19,132 nt of DNA from Lachnospiraceae bacterium UBA1066 (GTDB lineage Bacteria; Bacillota; Clostridia; Lachnospirales; Lachnospiraceae): NCBI GenBank assembly GCA_002316215.1, contig DCDB01000151.1:1-19132 (forward strand), written 5' to 3'. This document shows positions 7,770-16,239 of this stretch, piece after piece (the first letter of the stretch is position 1; each line of letters starts with the position of its first letter). The notes under the pieces were generated by a model. It searched no databases, was not told the DNA's origin, and saw nothing but the letters and a program-made list of their open reading frames with translations. The position numbers and the translations under genes are program-made.

Positions 7770-10700
7770 TTATGCACCCTTCCTTTCCGCGTTGAAGGCC
7801 TCCAGCTGGGCCTGTGCCGCCGAAAGTCCCTTCTCCTCGGCCTCGCCGATTCTTTTCAGCATCCGCTCGTAATCATGCGGAATAATTTTTTTAAACTTCG
7901 GAAGATAATCCATAAAATGTGTGAGGATTTCCTTCCCCTTGGCTGAACCTGTGCGAAGGACATGCTCCTCGATCATGCTTTTCAGCTCAGCGACATCATA
8001 TTTATCGGTAAGCTCATAAGAAGCTACCATGGTTTTATTCAGCCGCGTATAAAGATCGTTTTTCTCATCCAGTACATAGGCGATGCCGCCGCTCATCCCT
8101 GCCGCGAAATTCTTTCCCGTCTTTCCCAGGACAGCGACCCGGCCGCCGGTCATATATTCGCATCCGTGGTCTCCCACGCCCTCCACTACTGCTACAGCGC
8201 CGGAATTCCGCACGGCAAAGCGCTCGCCTGCAACGCCTGAAACAAACGCCTTTCCGGACGTAGCGCCATAAAGCGCCACATTTCCCACGATAATGTTTTC
8301 GTCTGCAGTAAAGGTACTGCCCTTCGGCGGATATAAGATCAGCGTGCCTCCTGAAAGTCCTTTTCCGAAGTAATCATTGCTGTCGCCGACAAGCTCGAGC
8401 GTCAGGCCCTTCGGGATAAATGCACCGAAGCTCTGACCGCCGGCGCCGCGGCACAGAAGATGATATTGATTCTCCGCTGCCTTATCCCCCAGCTGCTTTG
8501 TGATTTCCGAACCCAGGATTGTCCCGAAAGCCCTGTTTGTGTTCGCAACATCGATCTCCAGGGATTTGGCTTCATTTTTCGCAATCGAAGGTCCGATTTC
8601 TTTAAGAAGCACCTTTTCATCCAGCGTATTCTCCAGCTTGAAATTATAGGCCATCTTCGGATCGAAGGTACACGGAACGTCCTTCTTCCCCGCATACGGA
8701 TTATTCAGGATTTTTCCGAGCAGTACTTTCTGCTCCAGCTCCGAAAGGCCGCTTTTGACCTTCAGAAGATCCGTCCGCCCGACCAGCTCATCCAGCGTCC
8801 GGATGCCAAGAGAAGCCATATGCTCACGCAGATCCTGCGCGATAAAACGCATGAAGTTTACGACATACTCCGGTTTTCCCGAAAAACGCTTCCGAAGTTC
8901 CGGATTCTGCGTCGCAATTCCCATCGGACAGGTGTCCAGATTGCAGACGCGCATCATGACGCAGCCCATCGTAATGAGCGGTGCGGTCGCAAAGCCGAAC
9001 TCCTCGGCTCCTAAAAGCGCCGCGATGCAGACGTCCCGTCCGGTCATAAGCTTGCCGTCCGTCTCGATGCGTACACGCTGCCTAAGGCCGTTCATGATGA
9101 GCGTCTGGTGTGTCTCCGCAAGGCCGAGCTCCCATGGCAGCCCCGCATTGGAAATGGAATTCCGCGGCGCAGCGCCGGTTCCTCCGTCGTAGCCTGAAAT
9201 GAGGATGACCTGCGCACCGGCTTTTGCGACGCCGGCTGCAACCGTTCCGACGCCGGCTTCCGAAACCAGCTTCACATTGATGCGGGCATCCTTATTGGCA
9301 TTTTTAAGGTCATAAATGAGCTCCGCCAGATCCTCGATCGAATAGATGTCATGGTGCGGCGGCGGTGAAATGAGGGATACGCCGGGCGTCGAATGCCTGG
9401 TTTTGGCCACCCACGGATAAACCTTCGTGCCCGGAAGATGTCCGCCCTCGCCGGGTTTTGCACCCTGGGCCATCTTGATCTGGATTTCCTTCGCAGAAGT
9501 AAGATACCTCGACGTGACGCCGAAGCGCGCGGATGCCACCTGCTTGATAGCCGAGCAGCGGTTCCGGCCGTCCTTCGGCGGATCCATACGTTCCTCGTCT
9601 TCCCCGCCCTCGCCGGTATTCGATTCGCCTCCGATGGAGTTCATTGCAATCGCCATCGTCTCGTGCGCTTCTTTGGAAATCGAGCCGTAGCTCATCGCTC
9701 CGGTCTTAAAACGCTTCACGATTGAGTCGACGCTTTCGACTTCCTCAATCGGCACGCCTTCCTTCGGGTAGTTGAAATCCATGAGGCCGCGAAGGTTCTT
9801 TACCCTGGTATCCTCATCAATCAGCTTCGTATACTGCTTGAAAAGCCCGTAATTTTCCGTCCTCGTCGCCAGCTGGAGAAGATGGATCGTCTGCGGATTG
9901 TAGAGATGCTCTTCCGCCCCGCTCCTCATTTTATGGTCGCCGATGGAATCCACTGTCATATTGACGGTCAGGCCGAGCGGATCGAACGCGCGCGAATGGC
10001 GTTTTTCGACCTCTGTTTCTATATCCTTAAGGGAAAGACCGCCGACGCGGCAGACCGTATTCGTAAAATAGCGGTCGATGACATCCTTATCGATACCGAT
10101 TGCCTCGAAGATCTGCGAACCCTGGTAGGACTGGATCGTAGAAATGCCCATTTTACTGGCAATTTTAATGATGCCGGAAAGAATGGCATTGTTGTAATCA
10201 TTTACCGCAGCGTAATAGTCCTTGTCGAGAAGCCCGTTTTCGATAAGCCCGCGGATGGTTTCCTGCGCAAGGTACGGATTGACCGCACAGGCTCCGTATC
10301 CTAAAAGCGTTGCAAAATGATGGACTTCGCAGGGTTCGGCGGACTCCAGGATCACCGCAACCGATGTTCTCTTTTTTGTATTGACAAGGTGGCGGTTCAG
10401 GGCTGAAACCGCCAGAAGCGACGGAATGACCACGTGGTTTTCGTCAATGCCGCGGTCCGAAAGAATCAGGATATTCGCCCCGTCACGGTAGGCACGGTCC
10501 GCTTCGACAAAAAGATGCTCCAGGGCCTTTTCAAGGGAAGTGTTCGCATAGTAGATGATCGGCAGCACCTCTACCTTAAAGCCCTCGGCATGCATGTTCT
10601 TTATTTTCAGAAGATCCGTATTCGTAAGAATCGGATTGTGTACCTTAAGGACATTGCAGTTCTTCGGAAACTCTTCCAGAAGGTTTCCCGACGTCCCGAT

Positions 10701-12323
10701 ATAGACCGAAGTCGAAGTCACGATTTCCTCTCGCAGAGCGTCAATCGGCGGATTCGTAACCTGCGCAAAGAGCTGCTTGAAGAAATGAAAGAGCGGATGA
10801 TAACCGGGCTGGAAGACCGGAAGCGCCGTGTCAACGCCCATCGAGGCAATCTGCTCATTTCCTTTTTCCGCCATCGGCAGGATACCGTCATAAATGGCTT
10901 CATAGTTGTAGCCGAAAGCCTTCTGCATGCGCAGGAGCTCTTCGCCGCGGTATTCCGGAATACGGTTGTTCGGAATGCGCAGGTCTTTCAGATAAACCAT
11001 ATAATTGTCCAGCCATTCGCCGTAGGGCTGACGGCTGACGTAACGGTTTTTCACTTCTTCGTCGTCAATCAGCCTTCCTTCGCGAAGGTCGACCAGCAGC
11101 ATTTTTCCCGGACGCAGGCGGTCTTTGACAACGACATCCTCCGGATTTACCGGCAGGACGCCGACTTCGGAAGAAAGTATGAGCCGCCCGTCCTTTGTAA
11201 TATAATACCTGGAAGGACGCAGGCCGTTGCGGTCCAGAACCGCGCCGACACAGTCGCCGTCTGAAAAGAGAATCGATGCCGGGCCGTCCCAGGGCTCCAT
11301 CATCGTCGCATAATACTGGTAAAAATCCTTCTTCGCCTGTGAAATATAGCGGTTGTTCTCCCACGGTTCGGGAATCGTGATCATGACAGCGAGCGGAAGT
11401 TCCATTCCGCTCATCGTCAGAAACTCCAGCGTATTGTCCAGCATGGCGGAGTCCGACCCCGACGGATTGATGACCGGCAGCACCTTCGGAAGCTCGCCGT
11501 GCAGATTTTCAGAATCCATATTTTCCTCGCGGGCGTACATCTTATCGGCATTTCCGCGAATGGTGTTAATTTCCCCGTTGTGCACGATGAAGCGGTACGG
11601 ATGCGCACGCTCCCAGCTCGGGAAGGTATTCGTGGAAAAACGCGAATGCACAATTGCAATGGCCGTCTTGTAGGACGGATCCTGCAGATCATTATAAAAA
11701 GTTCTCAGCTGGCCGACGAGGAACATGCCCTTGTAAACGATCGTGCGGCTCGAAAGCGAAACCACGTACGTATTATCGCAGGACTGCTCAAACACGCGGC
11801 GCGCAATATAAAGCTTGCGGTCGAAATCAAGGCCTTTTTCCGTTCTTGCCGGACGGGCAATAAAGCCCTGCAGGATGCAGGGCATGCAGGAACGCGCCTT
11901 ATGTCCTAAGACAGACGGGTTGACAGGCACCTCTCTCCAGCCGAGGAATGTCAGGCCCTCTTTCTCTGCGACAACCTCAAACATCTTCTTCGCGCGGTTC
12001 CTCAGCATTTCCTGCTGCGGGAAAAAGAACATGCCGACACCGTAATCGCGCTCGTCCCCGAGTTCGATGCCGAGGCTCTTTGCAGCCTTTACCATAAACT
12101 CGTGCGGAACCTGCGTCAGGATGCCGACGCCGTCACCGGTCTTGCCTTCCGCGTCCTTGCCGGCACGGTGTTCAAGGTTCTCCACAATTCTTAAAGCGTC
12201 GTCGACATTTTTCCTGCTTTTTCTTCCTTTAATATCGACGCAGACGCCGATGCCGCAGGCGTCATGCTCATAGTCCGGGCTGTACAAAGGTGTCTCCGCC
12301 GCTGATTTTTCCGAATCAAACAT
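7770..12323 (-). CDS. gltB: Glutamate synthase large subunit
   Basis: Transfers the amide nitrogen of glutamine to 2-oxoglutarate, yielding two glutamates. Domains in order: class II glutamine amidotransferase with nucleophile C23 in HDACGIGV (the preceding 22 residues would be a cleaved propeptide); central linking domain; FMN-binding synthase domain containing the motif KPGEGGHLPG and the 3Fe-4S cysteines C1121, C1127 and C1132 (CVMMRVCNLDTC); and a C-terminal GXGXG beta-helix (GGTLILYPP, GGRVAVLGKTG). It is full length at 1,517 aa from ATG 12323. An in-frame ATG at 12338 is less likely, because GGAGGT at 12331-12336, with seven bases of spacing, would be inside its coding region. It is the first gene of gltBD, transcribed from a promoter at 12400-12428 through a leader hairpin. 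Confidence 0.97.
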   Translation of the reverse strand: MFDSEKSAAETPLYSPDYEHDACGIGVCVDIKGRKSRKNVDDALRIVENLEHRAGKDAEGKTGDGVGILTQVPHEFMVKAAKSLGIELGDERDYGVGMFFFPQQEMLRNRAKKMFEVVAEKEGLTFLGWREVPVNPSVLGHKARSCMPCILQGFIARPARTEKGLDFDRKLYIARRVFEQSCDNTYVVSLSSRTIVYKGMFLVGQLRTFYNDLQDPSYKTAIAIVHSRFSTNTFPSWERAHPYRFIVHNGEINTIRGNADKMYAREENMDSENLHGELPKVLPVINPSGSDSAMLDNTLEFLTMSGMELPLAVMITIPEPWENNRYISQAKKDFYQYYATMMEPWDGPASILFSDGDCVGAVLDRNGLRPSRYYITKDGRLILSSEVGVLPVNPEDVVVKDRLRPGKMLLVDLREGRLIDDEEVKNRYVSRQPYGEWLDNYMVYLKDLRIPNNRIPEYRGEELLRMQKAFGYNYEAIYDGILPMAEKGNEQIASMGVDTALPVFQPGYHPLFHFFKQLFAQVTNPPIDALREEIVTSTSVYIGTSGNLLEEFPKNCNVLKVHNPILTNTDLLKIKNMHAEGFKVEVLPIIYYANTSLEKALEHLFVEADRAYRDGANILILSDRGIDENHVVIPSLLAVSALNRHLVNTKKRTSVAVILESAEPCEVHHFATLLGYGACAVNPYLAQETIRGLIENGLLDKDYYAAVNDYNNAILSGIIKIASKMGISTIQSYQGSQIFEAIGIDKDVIDRYFTNTVCRVGGLSLKDIETEVEKRHSRAFDPLGLTVNMTVDSIGDHKMRSGAEEHLYNPQTIHLLQLATRTENYGLFKQYTKLIDEDTRVKNLRGLMDFNYPKEGVPIEEVESVDSIVKRFKTGAMSYGSISKEAHETMAIAMNSIGGESNTGEGGEDEERMDPPKDGRNRCSAIKQVASARFGVTSRYLTSAKEIQIKMAQGAKPGEGGHLPGTKVYPWVAKTRHSTPGVSLISPPPHHDIYSIEDLAELIYDLKNANKDARINVKLVSEAGVGTVAAGVAKAGAQVILISGYDGGTGAAPRNSISNAGLPWELGLAETHQTLIMNGLRQRVRIETDGKLMTGRDVCIAALLGAEEFGFATAPLITMGCVMMRVCNLDTCPMGIATQNPELRKRFSGKPEYVVNFMRFIAQDLREHMASLGIRTLDELVGRTDLLKVKSGLSELEQKVLLGKILNNPYAGKKDVPCTFDPKMAYNFKLENTLDEKVLLKEIGPSIAKNEAKSLEIDVANTNRAFGTILGSEITKQLGDKAAENQYHLLCRGAGGQSFGAFIPKGLTLELVGDSNDYFGKGLSGGTLILYPPKGSTFTADENIIVGNVALYGATSGKAFVSGVAGERFAVRNSGAVAVVEGVGDHGCEYMTGGRVAVLGKTGKNFAAGMSGGIAYVLDEKNDLYTRLNKTMVASYELTDKYDVAELKSMIEEHVLRTGSAKGKEILTHFMDYLPKFKKIIPHDYERMLKRIGEAEEKGLSAAQAQLEAFNAERKGA

Positions 12324-12353
12324 AAATTCTACCTCCATTTTTCAGACAAAAAG

Positions 12354-12393
12354 AAAGACGCAATGAGCACGTGATGCGCTCCATTGCGTCTTT
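12354..12393 (-). promoter_or_regulatory. Leader hairpin with T-rich tail at the 5' end of gltB mRNA
   Basis: AAAGACGCAATG pairs perfectly with CATTGCGTCTTT (12 bp), and the inner AGCGC/GTGCT arms can extend it around a five-base loop. On the minus strand the stem runs into TTTCTTTTT, 30 bases before the gltB start. It has the shape of an intrinsic terminator or attenuator. The predicted transcription start (about 12393-12394) is at the foot of the hairpin, so it could instead be a 5'-terminal stabilising stem. I do not see the two-hairpin, AxxGxx-hexaloop arrangement of a classical ANTAR target. Confidence 0.65.
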
Positions 12394-12399
12394 TCGGAT

Positions 12400-12428
12400 A
12401 ATATACACCATATCGGTAAAAATGTAAA
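12400..12428 (-). promoter_or_regulatory. Predicted sigma-A promoter of gltBD
   Basis: On the minus strand TTTACA (12428-12423) and TATATT (12405-12400) are spaced by exactly 17 bases, 5/6 matches to each consensus hexamer. This is the best promoter in the window and the only clear start signal between gatB and gltB. Confidence 0.75.
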
Positions 12429-12443
12429 GAATGAATATTTCTT

Positions 12444-12468
12444 AAATTGTCAGATAATCAGACAATTT
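12444..12468. promoter_or_regulatory. 25-bp dyad upstream of the gltB -35, candidate activator site
   Basis: AAATTGTC and GACAATTT form 8-base inverted arms around a nine-base centre that carries TCAGA twice in direct order. It ends 15 bases upstream of the -35 hexamer. Position and shape (AT-rich dyad with T-N11-A-like spacing) resemble LysR-family sites such as that of GltC in Bacillus, but no such regulator is encoded in the window. Confidence 0.5.
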
Positions 12469-12496
12469 CAGCACCGTGGAAACAGCCCCTGCAATA

Positions 12497-12576
12497 TCGA
12501 ACGCGATCCGAACACCCGGAGACTGTCCCCGCGATGTCGAACCCGGTTCGAACGTCCGGGGACTGTCCCCGCAGCG
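12497..12576. repeat. Two 40-bp direct repeats containing the GGGGAC palindrome
   Basis: Units 12497-12536 and 12537-12576 both start TCGAAC and carry the palindrome core (12518-12530 with one mismatch, 12558-12570 exact) in the same orientation, followed by CGC and another TCGA. A more decayed unit may precede them (ACAGCCCCTGCAATATCGA, 12482-12500). They lie between the gatB terminator and the gltB promoter dyad, in a 305-bp gene-free gap (12324-12628) that also holds the leader hairpin, promoter and operator candidate. Confidence 0.75.
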
Positions 12577-12579
12577 TCG

Positions 12580-12608
12580 AAAAACGAAGCACGCAAAAGT
12601 GTGCTCCG
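12580..12608 (-). terminator. Rho-independent terminator downstream of gatB
   Basis: Minus-strand stem CGGAGCAC/GTGCTTCG (8 bp with one G-U pair), eight-base loop, then TTTTT. It begins 20 bases after the gatB stop and would end the glnA-aspS-gatCAB transcript before the gltB promoter. Confidence 0.75.
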
Positions 12609-12628
12609 TCCCTGCCAGAAAATTTGAT

Positions 12629-14071
12629 TCAGTTCTTCAAAAGTCCGGCAAGCAGCTGCCCCGCCTGTCCGGGATCTGCTTTTCCGTGCAGTTCCTTCAT
12701 GACGAAGCCGACCAGCGCCCCGATGGCTTTCTCTTTTCCCGCCCTGTAATCGGCCGCCGCTTTCGGGTTTGAATCTATGGCCTTTTCAGCTGCCGCCCTG
12801 AGAGCCCCCTCGTCATGAACAATCAGGAGGCCTTTCTCCTTCGCATACGCTTCCGGATCGCAGTCATTTTCATACACAGCGTTAAAGATCTGCCTGGCCG
12901 CTCCCGAACTGACTTTATTTTCATCCGCCATTTTTATCAGGACTGCCAGATGCTCCGGTGAAAAATGAAGGTCCTTCGGCTCTTCATTTTTCTCTTTCAT
13001 CAGCTGCTGGGTTTCCACAATCAGCCAGTTGGAAGCCTTTTTCGGCAGTCCGGACAGCTTCGCCGTCTCTTCGAAAATTTCCGCCAGACGTTTATCGGAG
13101 GTCAGGACACGGATATCGCCGTCCGGAAGTCCGTATTCTTCTTTGTAGCGGACCGCCTTCTCCTCCTGGAATTCCGGCTGCTCCTCTTTGATTTCCGCAA
13201 GAAGCTCGTCGGACACATCGATCGGCACGAGATCCGGATCGGGAAAATACCGGTAATCCTTTGCGTCTTCCTTGCTGCGCATGGCTTTCGAACTCTCTTT
13301 ATTGTCATCCCATCGCCTGGTTTCCTGGACGACCTCTTTTTTATCTTCTTCAATCCTTTCAATCTGGCGCTCAGCTTCGCCGCGGATACAGCGTTCAATC
13401 GCCTTAAAAGAATTGATGTTCTTCATTTCACAGCGTGTACCGAACAGGGAAGAACCGGCCGGCCGTACGGAAATATTGACGTCGGCACGCATCGAGCCTT
13501 CCTCAAGCTTGCAGTCCGAAGCCCCTAAATAACTCAAAATGAGGCGCAGCTTTTCAAGATAAGCCGTCACTTCCTCTCCGCTCCGCATATCCGGCTCTGA
13601 TACGATTTCAATAAGCGGCACCCCGGAACGATTGTAATCGACAAGCGAGGAATCCGTCCACTCGTCGTGGATCAGCTTTCCGGCATCTTCTTCCATATGG
13701 ATCTCATGGATGCCGATCTTCTTTTTTCCTGACGGCGTGCTGATCTCAACCCAGCCGTTGCGGCAGATCGGCAGATAAAGCTGCGAGATCTGATAATTCT
13801 GCGGGTTATCGGGATAAAAATAATTCTTCCGGTCAAATTTGCTGTGGCGCGTGATTTCGCAGTGTGTCGCAAGACCGACGGCAATCGCATATTTGAGCGC
13901 CTGCCTGTTGAGGACGGGAAGAGACCCCGGCATACCGGTACAGACCGGGCATGTATGGCTGTTGGGCTTTCCTCCGAATTCTGTAGAGCAGCCGCAGAAA
14001 AGCTTCGTTTTCGTCGCAAGCTCGACGTGGGTTTCCAGGCCGATCACGGTTTCATATTGTTCGTAGGGCAT
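12629..14071 (-). CDS. gatB: Asp-tRNA(Asn)/Glu-tRNA(Gln) amidotransferase subunit B
   Basis: tRNA-binding kinase/transamidase subunit of GatCAB: phosphorylates the misacylated Asp or Glu side chain on tRNA and completes amidation with ammonia channelled from GatA. The 481-aa product begins YETVIGLETHVEL and shows the zinc cysteines C26, C28, C41 and C44 (FCGCS, CPVC), the GMPGSLPVLN loop, DYNRSGVPLIEIVSEPD, and the C-terminal Yqey/tail domain ending GKADPGQAGQLLAGLL. An in-frame ATG at 14113 would add 14 residues (MEKRKQDYIIRGKD); GAGGTAAGG just upstream of 14071 decides for the shorter form. The 153-bp spacer to gatA contains an AT-rich 14-bp palindrome but no terminator. Confidence 0.97.
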   Translation of the reverse strand: MPYEQYETVIGLETHVELATKTKLFCGCSTEFGGKPNSHTCPVCTGMPGSLPVLNRQALKYAIAVGLATHCEITRHSKFDRKNYFYPDNPQNYQISQLYLPICRNGWVEISTPSGKKKIGIHEIHMEEDAGKLIHDEWTDSSLVDYNRSGVPLIEIVSEPDMRSGEEVTAYLEKLRLILSYLGASDCKLEEGSMRADVNISVRPAGSSLFGTRCEMKNINSFKAIERCIRGEAERQIERIEEDKKEVVQETRRWDDNKESSKAMRSKEDAKDYRYFPDPDLVPIDVSDELLAEIKEEQPEFQEEKAVRYKEEYGLPDGDIRVLTSDKRLAEIFEETAKLSGLPKKASNWLIVETQQLMKEKNEEPKDLHFSPEHLAVLIKMADENKVSSGAARQIFNAVYENDCDPEAYAKEKGLLIVHDEGALRAAAEKAIDSNPKAAADYRAGKEKAIGALVGFVMKELHGKADPGQAGQLLAGLLKN

Positions 14072-14189
14072 ATCCTTACCTCGTATAATGTAATCCTGTT
14101 TTCTTTTTTCCAATTTCCGGCATTAAATTCTGATTTAAAATCCAGTATTGAATTTCGGTATTGAGTCATATTCATTGAAAATGCCGTCT

Positions 14190-14203
14190 CTTATAATTAT
14201 AAG
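14190..14203. repeat. Perfect 14-bp AT-rich palindrome between gatA and gatB
   Basis: CTTATAATTATAAG reads the same on both strands and contains TATAAT on each. It begins 22 bases past the gatA stop on the transcribed strand. No -35 at proper spacing is visible for the gatB direction, so I do not call it a promoter; a protein site or RNA-processing site is possible. Confidence 0.5.
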
Positions 14204-14224
14204 CTAATGTACACAACCCTTTAT

Positions 14225-15697
14225 TCATTCACGGCAGCCGGAGCATTTCCTGCCGGCCGCTTTTTGCGATTCTTCATAGGCATACGCAGCCCGGAGAAGT
14301 TTATTCTCGGAAAAGCAGTCCGCCATGAGCTGGACTCCGACAGGCAGGCCCTTAGCATCCGTTCCGCACGGAAGGACGATACCCGGAAGTCCGGCAAGAT
14401 TGGCAGGAACGGTGTAAATATCGCCCAGATACATTTTCAGCGGATCGGAAAGCGACGTCCCGAGAAGCGGTGCCGTATTCGGTGCTGCCGGTCCTAAGAT
14501 CAGGTCAAATCCTGAAAATGCTTTATCGAAGGCTTTCCGGATCAGGGCCTTAACGCGCAGTGCCTTCAAATAATAGGCGTCGTAATAGCCTGAGCTTAAA
14601 ATGAAACTCCCGAGCATGATTCTCCTCCTGACTTCCGGTCCGAATCCCTGAGAACGCGTCTTTTTATACATGTCGTGCAGGCCCTCGTAGTCCTTTGCCC
14701 GGTAGCCGTATTTGATGCCGTCGAAACGTTCCAGATTCGAACTGGCTTCGGCATCGGCAATGGTGTAGTAGCACGGAACCGCGTAATCCGTATAATCGAG
14801 GTCAAATTCAGAAACCTCCGCTCCCAGGCTCTTCATTTCCGAGGCTGCTTTAAGTACGGCATCCCCGACCTCCTGATCGAGCCCCGCCCCGAAGTAAGCC
14901 TTCGGTATACCGATTTTCATTCCGCGGATGCCTTCGTTCAGGCAGGACAGAAAGTCCGTGTCTTTTCGTTCAAGGGAGGTCGAGTCCTTCGGATCATGGC
15001 CGGATATTACCGAGAGAATGGCAGCGCAGTCCGTAACATCGCGGGCCAGCGGCCCGATCTGGTCAAGCGACGATCCGTAGGCCACAAGGCCGTAACGGGA
15101 AACAGTACCATAGGTCGGCTTAAGGCCGGTCACGCCGCAGAAGGATGCCGGCTCACGAATGGAACCGCCGGTGTCCGAACCGAGGGCGCCGAAACATTCT
15201 CCCGCAGCGACCGCAGCGGCGGAACCTCCCGAAGAGCCCCCCGGCACATGATCCGGGTTCCGCGGATTTCTGGTCGGCCCGAAAGCGGAAGTTTCCGTCG
15301 TGCTCCCCATCGCAAACTCGTCCATATTTGTCTTGCCCAGAATAAGCACGCCCGCGTCCTTAAGACGCCGGACGGCTTCTGCTGTATACGTTGAATGAAA
15401 ATTCTCAAGTATTTTTGAAGAACAGGTTGTCGGCATGCCGGCAAGGCACATGTTATCCTTGACCGCTATCGGCACGCCGGAAAGCGGGCCTTTCAAAGAC
15501 CCGTCATCTATTTTTTTCTGGATTATTTCAGCCTCTTTATAAAGCTTCTCAGGCTCTTCCAGAGTCACATAGGCGTGGATGCGGTCTTCATTTTCCGAAA
15601 TCGATTTTAAGACGCAGTCGAGCGCTTCCCTGACACTGGTTTCCCCGGACCGAATACCGGCAGAAAGGCCGACGGCCGTCATATCTTTTATCTCCAT
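14225..15697 (-). CDS. gatA: Asp-tRNA(Asn)/Glu-tRNA(Gln) amidotransferase subunit A
   Basis: Glutaminase subunit of GatCAB, an amidase-signature enzyme that frees ammonia from glutamine for GatB. In 490 aa the catalytic triad is visible: K80 in PIAVKDNM, cis-Ser S155 in GGSSGGSAAAVAAG, and nucleophile S179 in DTGGSIREPASFCG. KTNMDEFAMGST and GPTRNPRNPDHVPGGSSGG are hallmark stretches. Length is normal. ATG 15697 follows GGGAG at about nine bases; an internal ATG at codon 6, itself preceded by GGAG, is a possible alternative. The C-terminus ends with KCSGCRE, a Cys-x2-Cys pair of unknown meaning. It is co-directional with gatC upstream, separated by an unusual 176-bp spacer. Confidence 0.97.
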   Translation of the reverse strand: MEIKDMTAVGLSAGIRSGETSVREALDCVLKSISENEDRIHAYVTLEEPEKLYKEAEIIQKKIDDGSLKGPLSGVPIAVKDNMCLAGMPTTCSSKILENFHSTYTAEAVRRLKDAGVLILGKTNMDEFAMGSTTETSAFGPTRNPRNPDHVPGGSSGGSAAAVAAGECFGALGSDTGGSIREPASFCGVTGLKPTYGTVSRYGLVAYGSSLDQIGPLARDVTDCAAILSVISGHDPKDSTSLERKDTDFLSCLNEGIRGMKIGIPKAYFGAGLDQEVGDAVLKAASEMKSLGAEVSEFDLDYTDYAVPCYYTIADAEASSNLERFDGIKYGYRAKDYEGLHDMYKKTRSQGFGPEVRRRIMLGSFILSSGYYDAYYLKALRVKALIRKAFDKAFSGFDLILGPAAPNTAPLLGTSLSDPLKMYLGDIYTVPANLAGLPGIVLPCGTDAKGLPVGVQLMADCFSENKLLRAAYAYEESQKAAGRKCSGCRE

Positions 15698-15873
15698 CTG
15701 ATTTATCTCCCTGACTTACGTTTCAGCACATCCGATTGTTTCATTCCGGTGTTTCTTTGTATATCCTGCTGAAACTTCCGATTTCCCGCTTTTTACATTT
15801 CCGCGCTCATGCTTTTGAAACTTGTGATCCTGCGTTTCTCAGACTTATGTTTCCGGGCTTCTTAAATTTCCGG
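15698..15873 (-). other. 176-bp gatC-gatA spacer with inverted repeat and degenerate GGAAA motifs
   Basis: No ORF or promoter is convincing here. A 9-base inverted repeat GTTTCAGCA (15720-15728) / TGCTGAAAC (15767-15775) encloses 38 bases and would fold in the mRNA before gatA. On the transcribed strand the motif GGAAA followed by a few bases and TAAG or TAAA recurs about every 20 bases, and GCAGGAT occurs twice. Such a long spacer is odd inside a gatCAB operon, whose genes usually touch. Confidence 0.5.
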
Positions 15874-16173
15874 TTACTCTTCAAAAGTTCTCGGCACCTG
15901 ATACATGCCGTCTTTTCTGGCCGGCGCATTGGACAGAGTATCCGCGCTCCCGTCGCCGTTCGTCACAACATCCTCACGAAACACATTTGAAACCTTAAAA
16001 ACATGCGACATCGGTTCAACGCCCTGTGTATCCAGCTCATTAAGCCGGTCAATGTAAGAAAGCATCTCGCTAAGATCTGCCTTCGCCTGCAGGCGCTCCT
16101 CATCCGTCAGGGATAATTTGGCCAAAATCTCAATATTATCAATCGTATCATCATCTATTACATGTTCACTCAT
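15874..16173 (-). CDS. gatC: Asp-tRNA(Asn)/Glu-tRNA(Gln) amidotransferase subunit C
   Basis: Small belt subunit that wraps between GatA and GatB and stabilises the complex. The 99-aa product has the typical pattern: two N-terminal helices (IDNIEILAKLSLTDEER, then LSEMLSYIDRLNELDTQGVEP), the conserved turn VEPMSHV, REDVV, and the C-terminal extended tail with APARKDGMYQVPRTFEE. GAGGT sits five bases before ATG 16173. Gene order gatC-gatA-gatB behind aspS on the same strand implies one transcript. Confidence 0.95.
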   Translation of the reverse strand: MSEHVIDDDTIDNIEILAKLSLTDEERLQAKADLSEMLSYIDRLNELDTQGVEPMSHVFKVSNVFREDVVTNGDGSADTLSNAPARKDGMYQVPRTFEE

Positions 16174-16239
16174 CCTGCACCTCTTCTGACTTGCCTTACC
16201 CCTGCCGCCACCATAACCGGTAATCCGCCCGCCTTACAT

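Noticed and set aside
10434..11264. 276-codon open frame antisense to gltB
   Set aside because: Opposite the central domain of gltB, with no start signal and no domain; a shadow frame.
12339..12443. Glutamine riboswitch in the gltB leader
   Set aside because: Predicted leader is about 70 bases and dominated by one simple hairpin; none of the conserved core of the known glutamine aptamers is recognisable.
12538..12550. LexA/DinR-like SOS box CGAAC-CCG-GTTCG
   Set aside because: Spacing between half-sites is three bases instead of the four of the Firmicutes box, and it is part of a repeat unit, not at a promoter.
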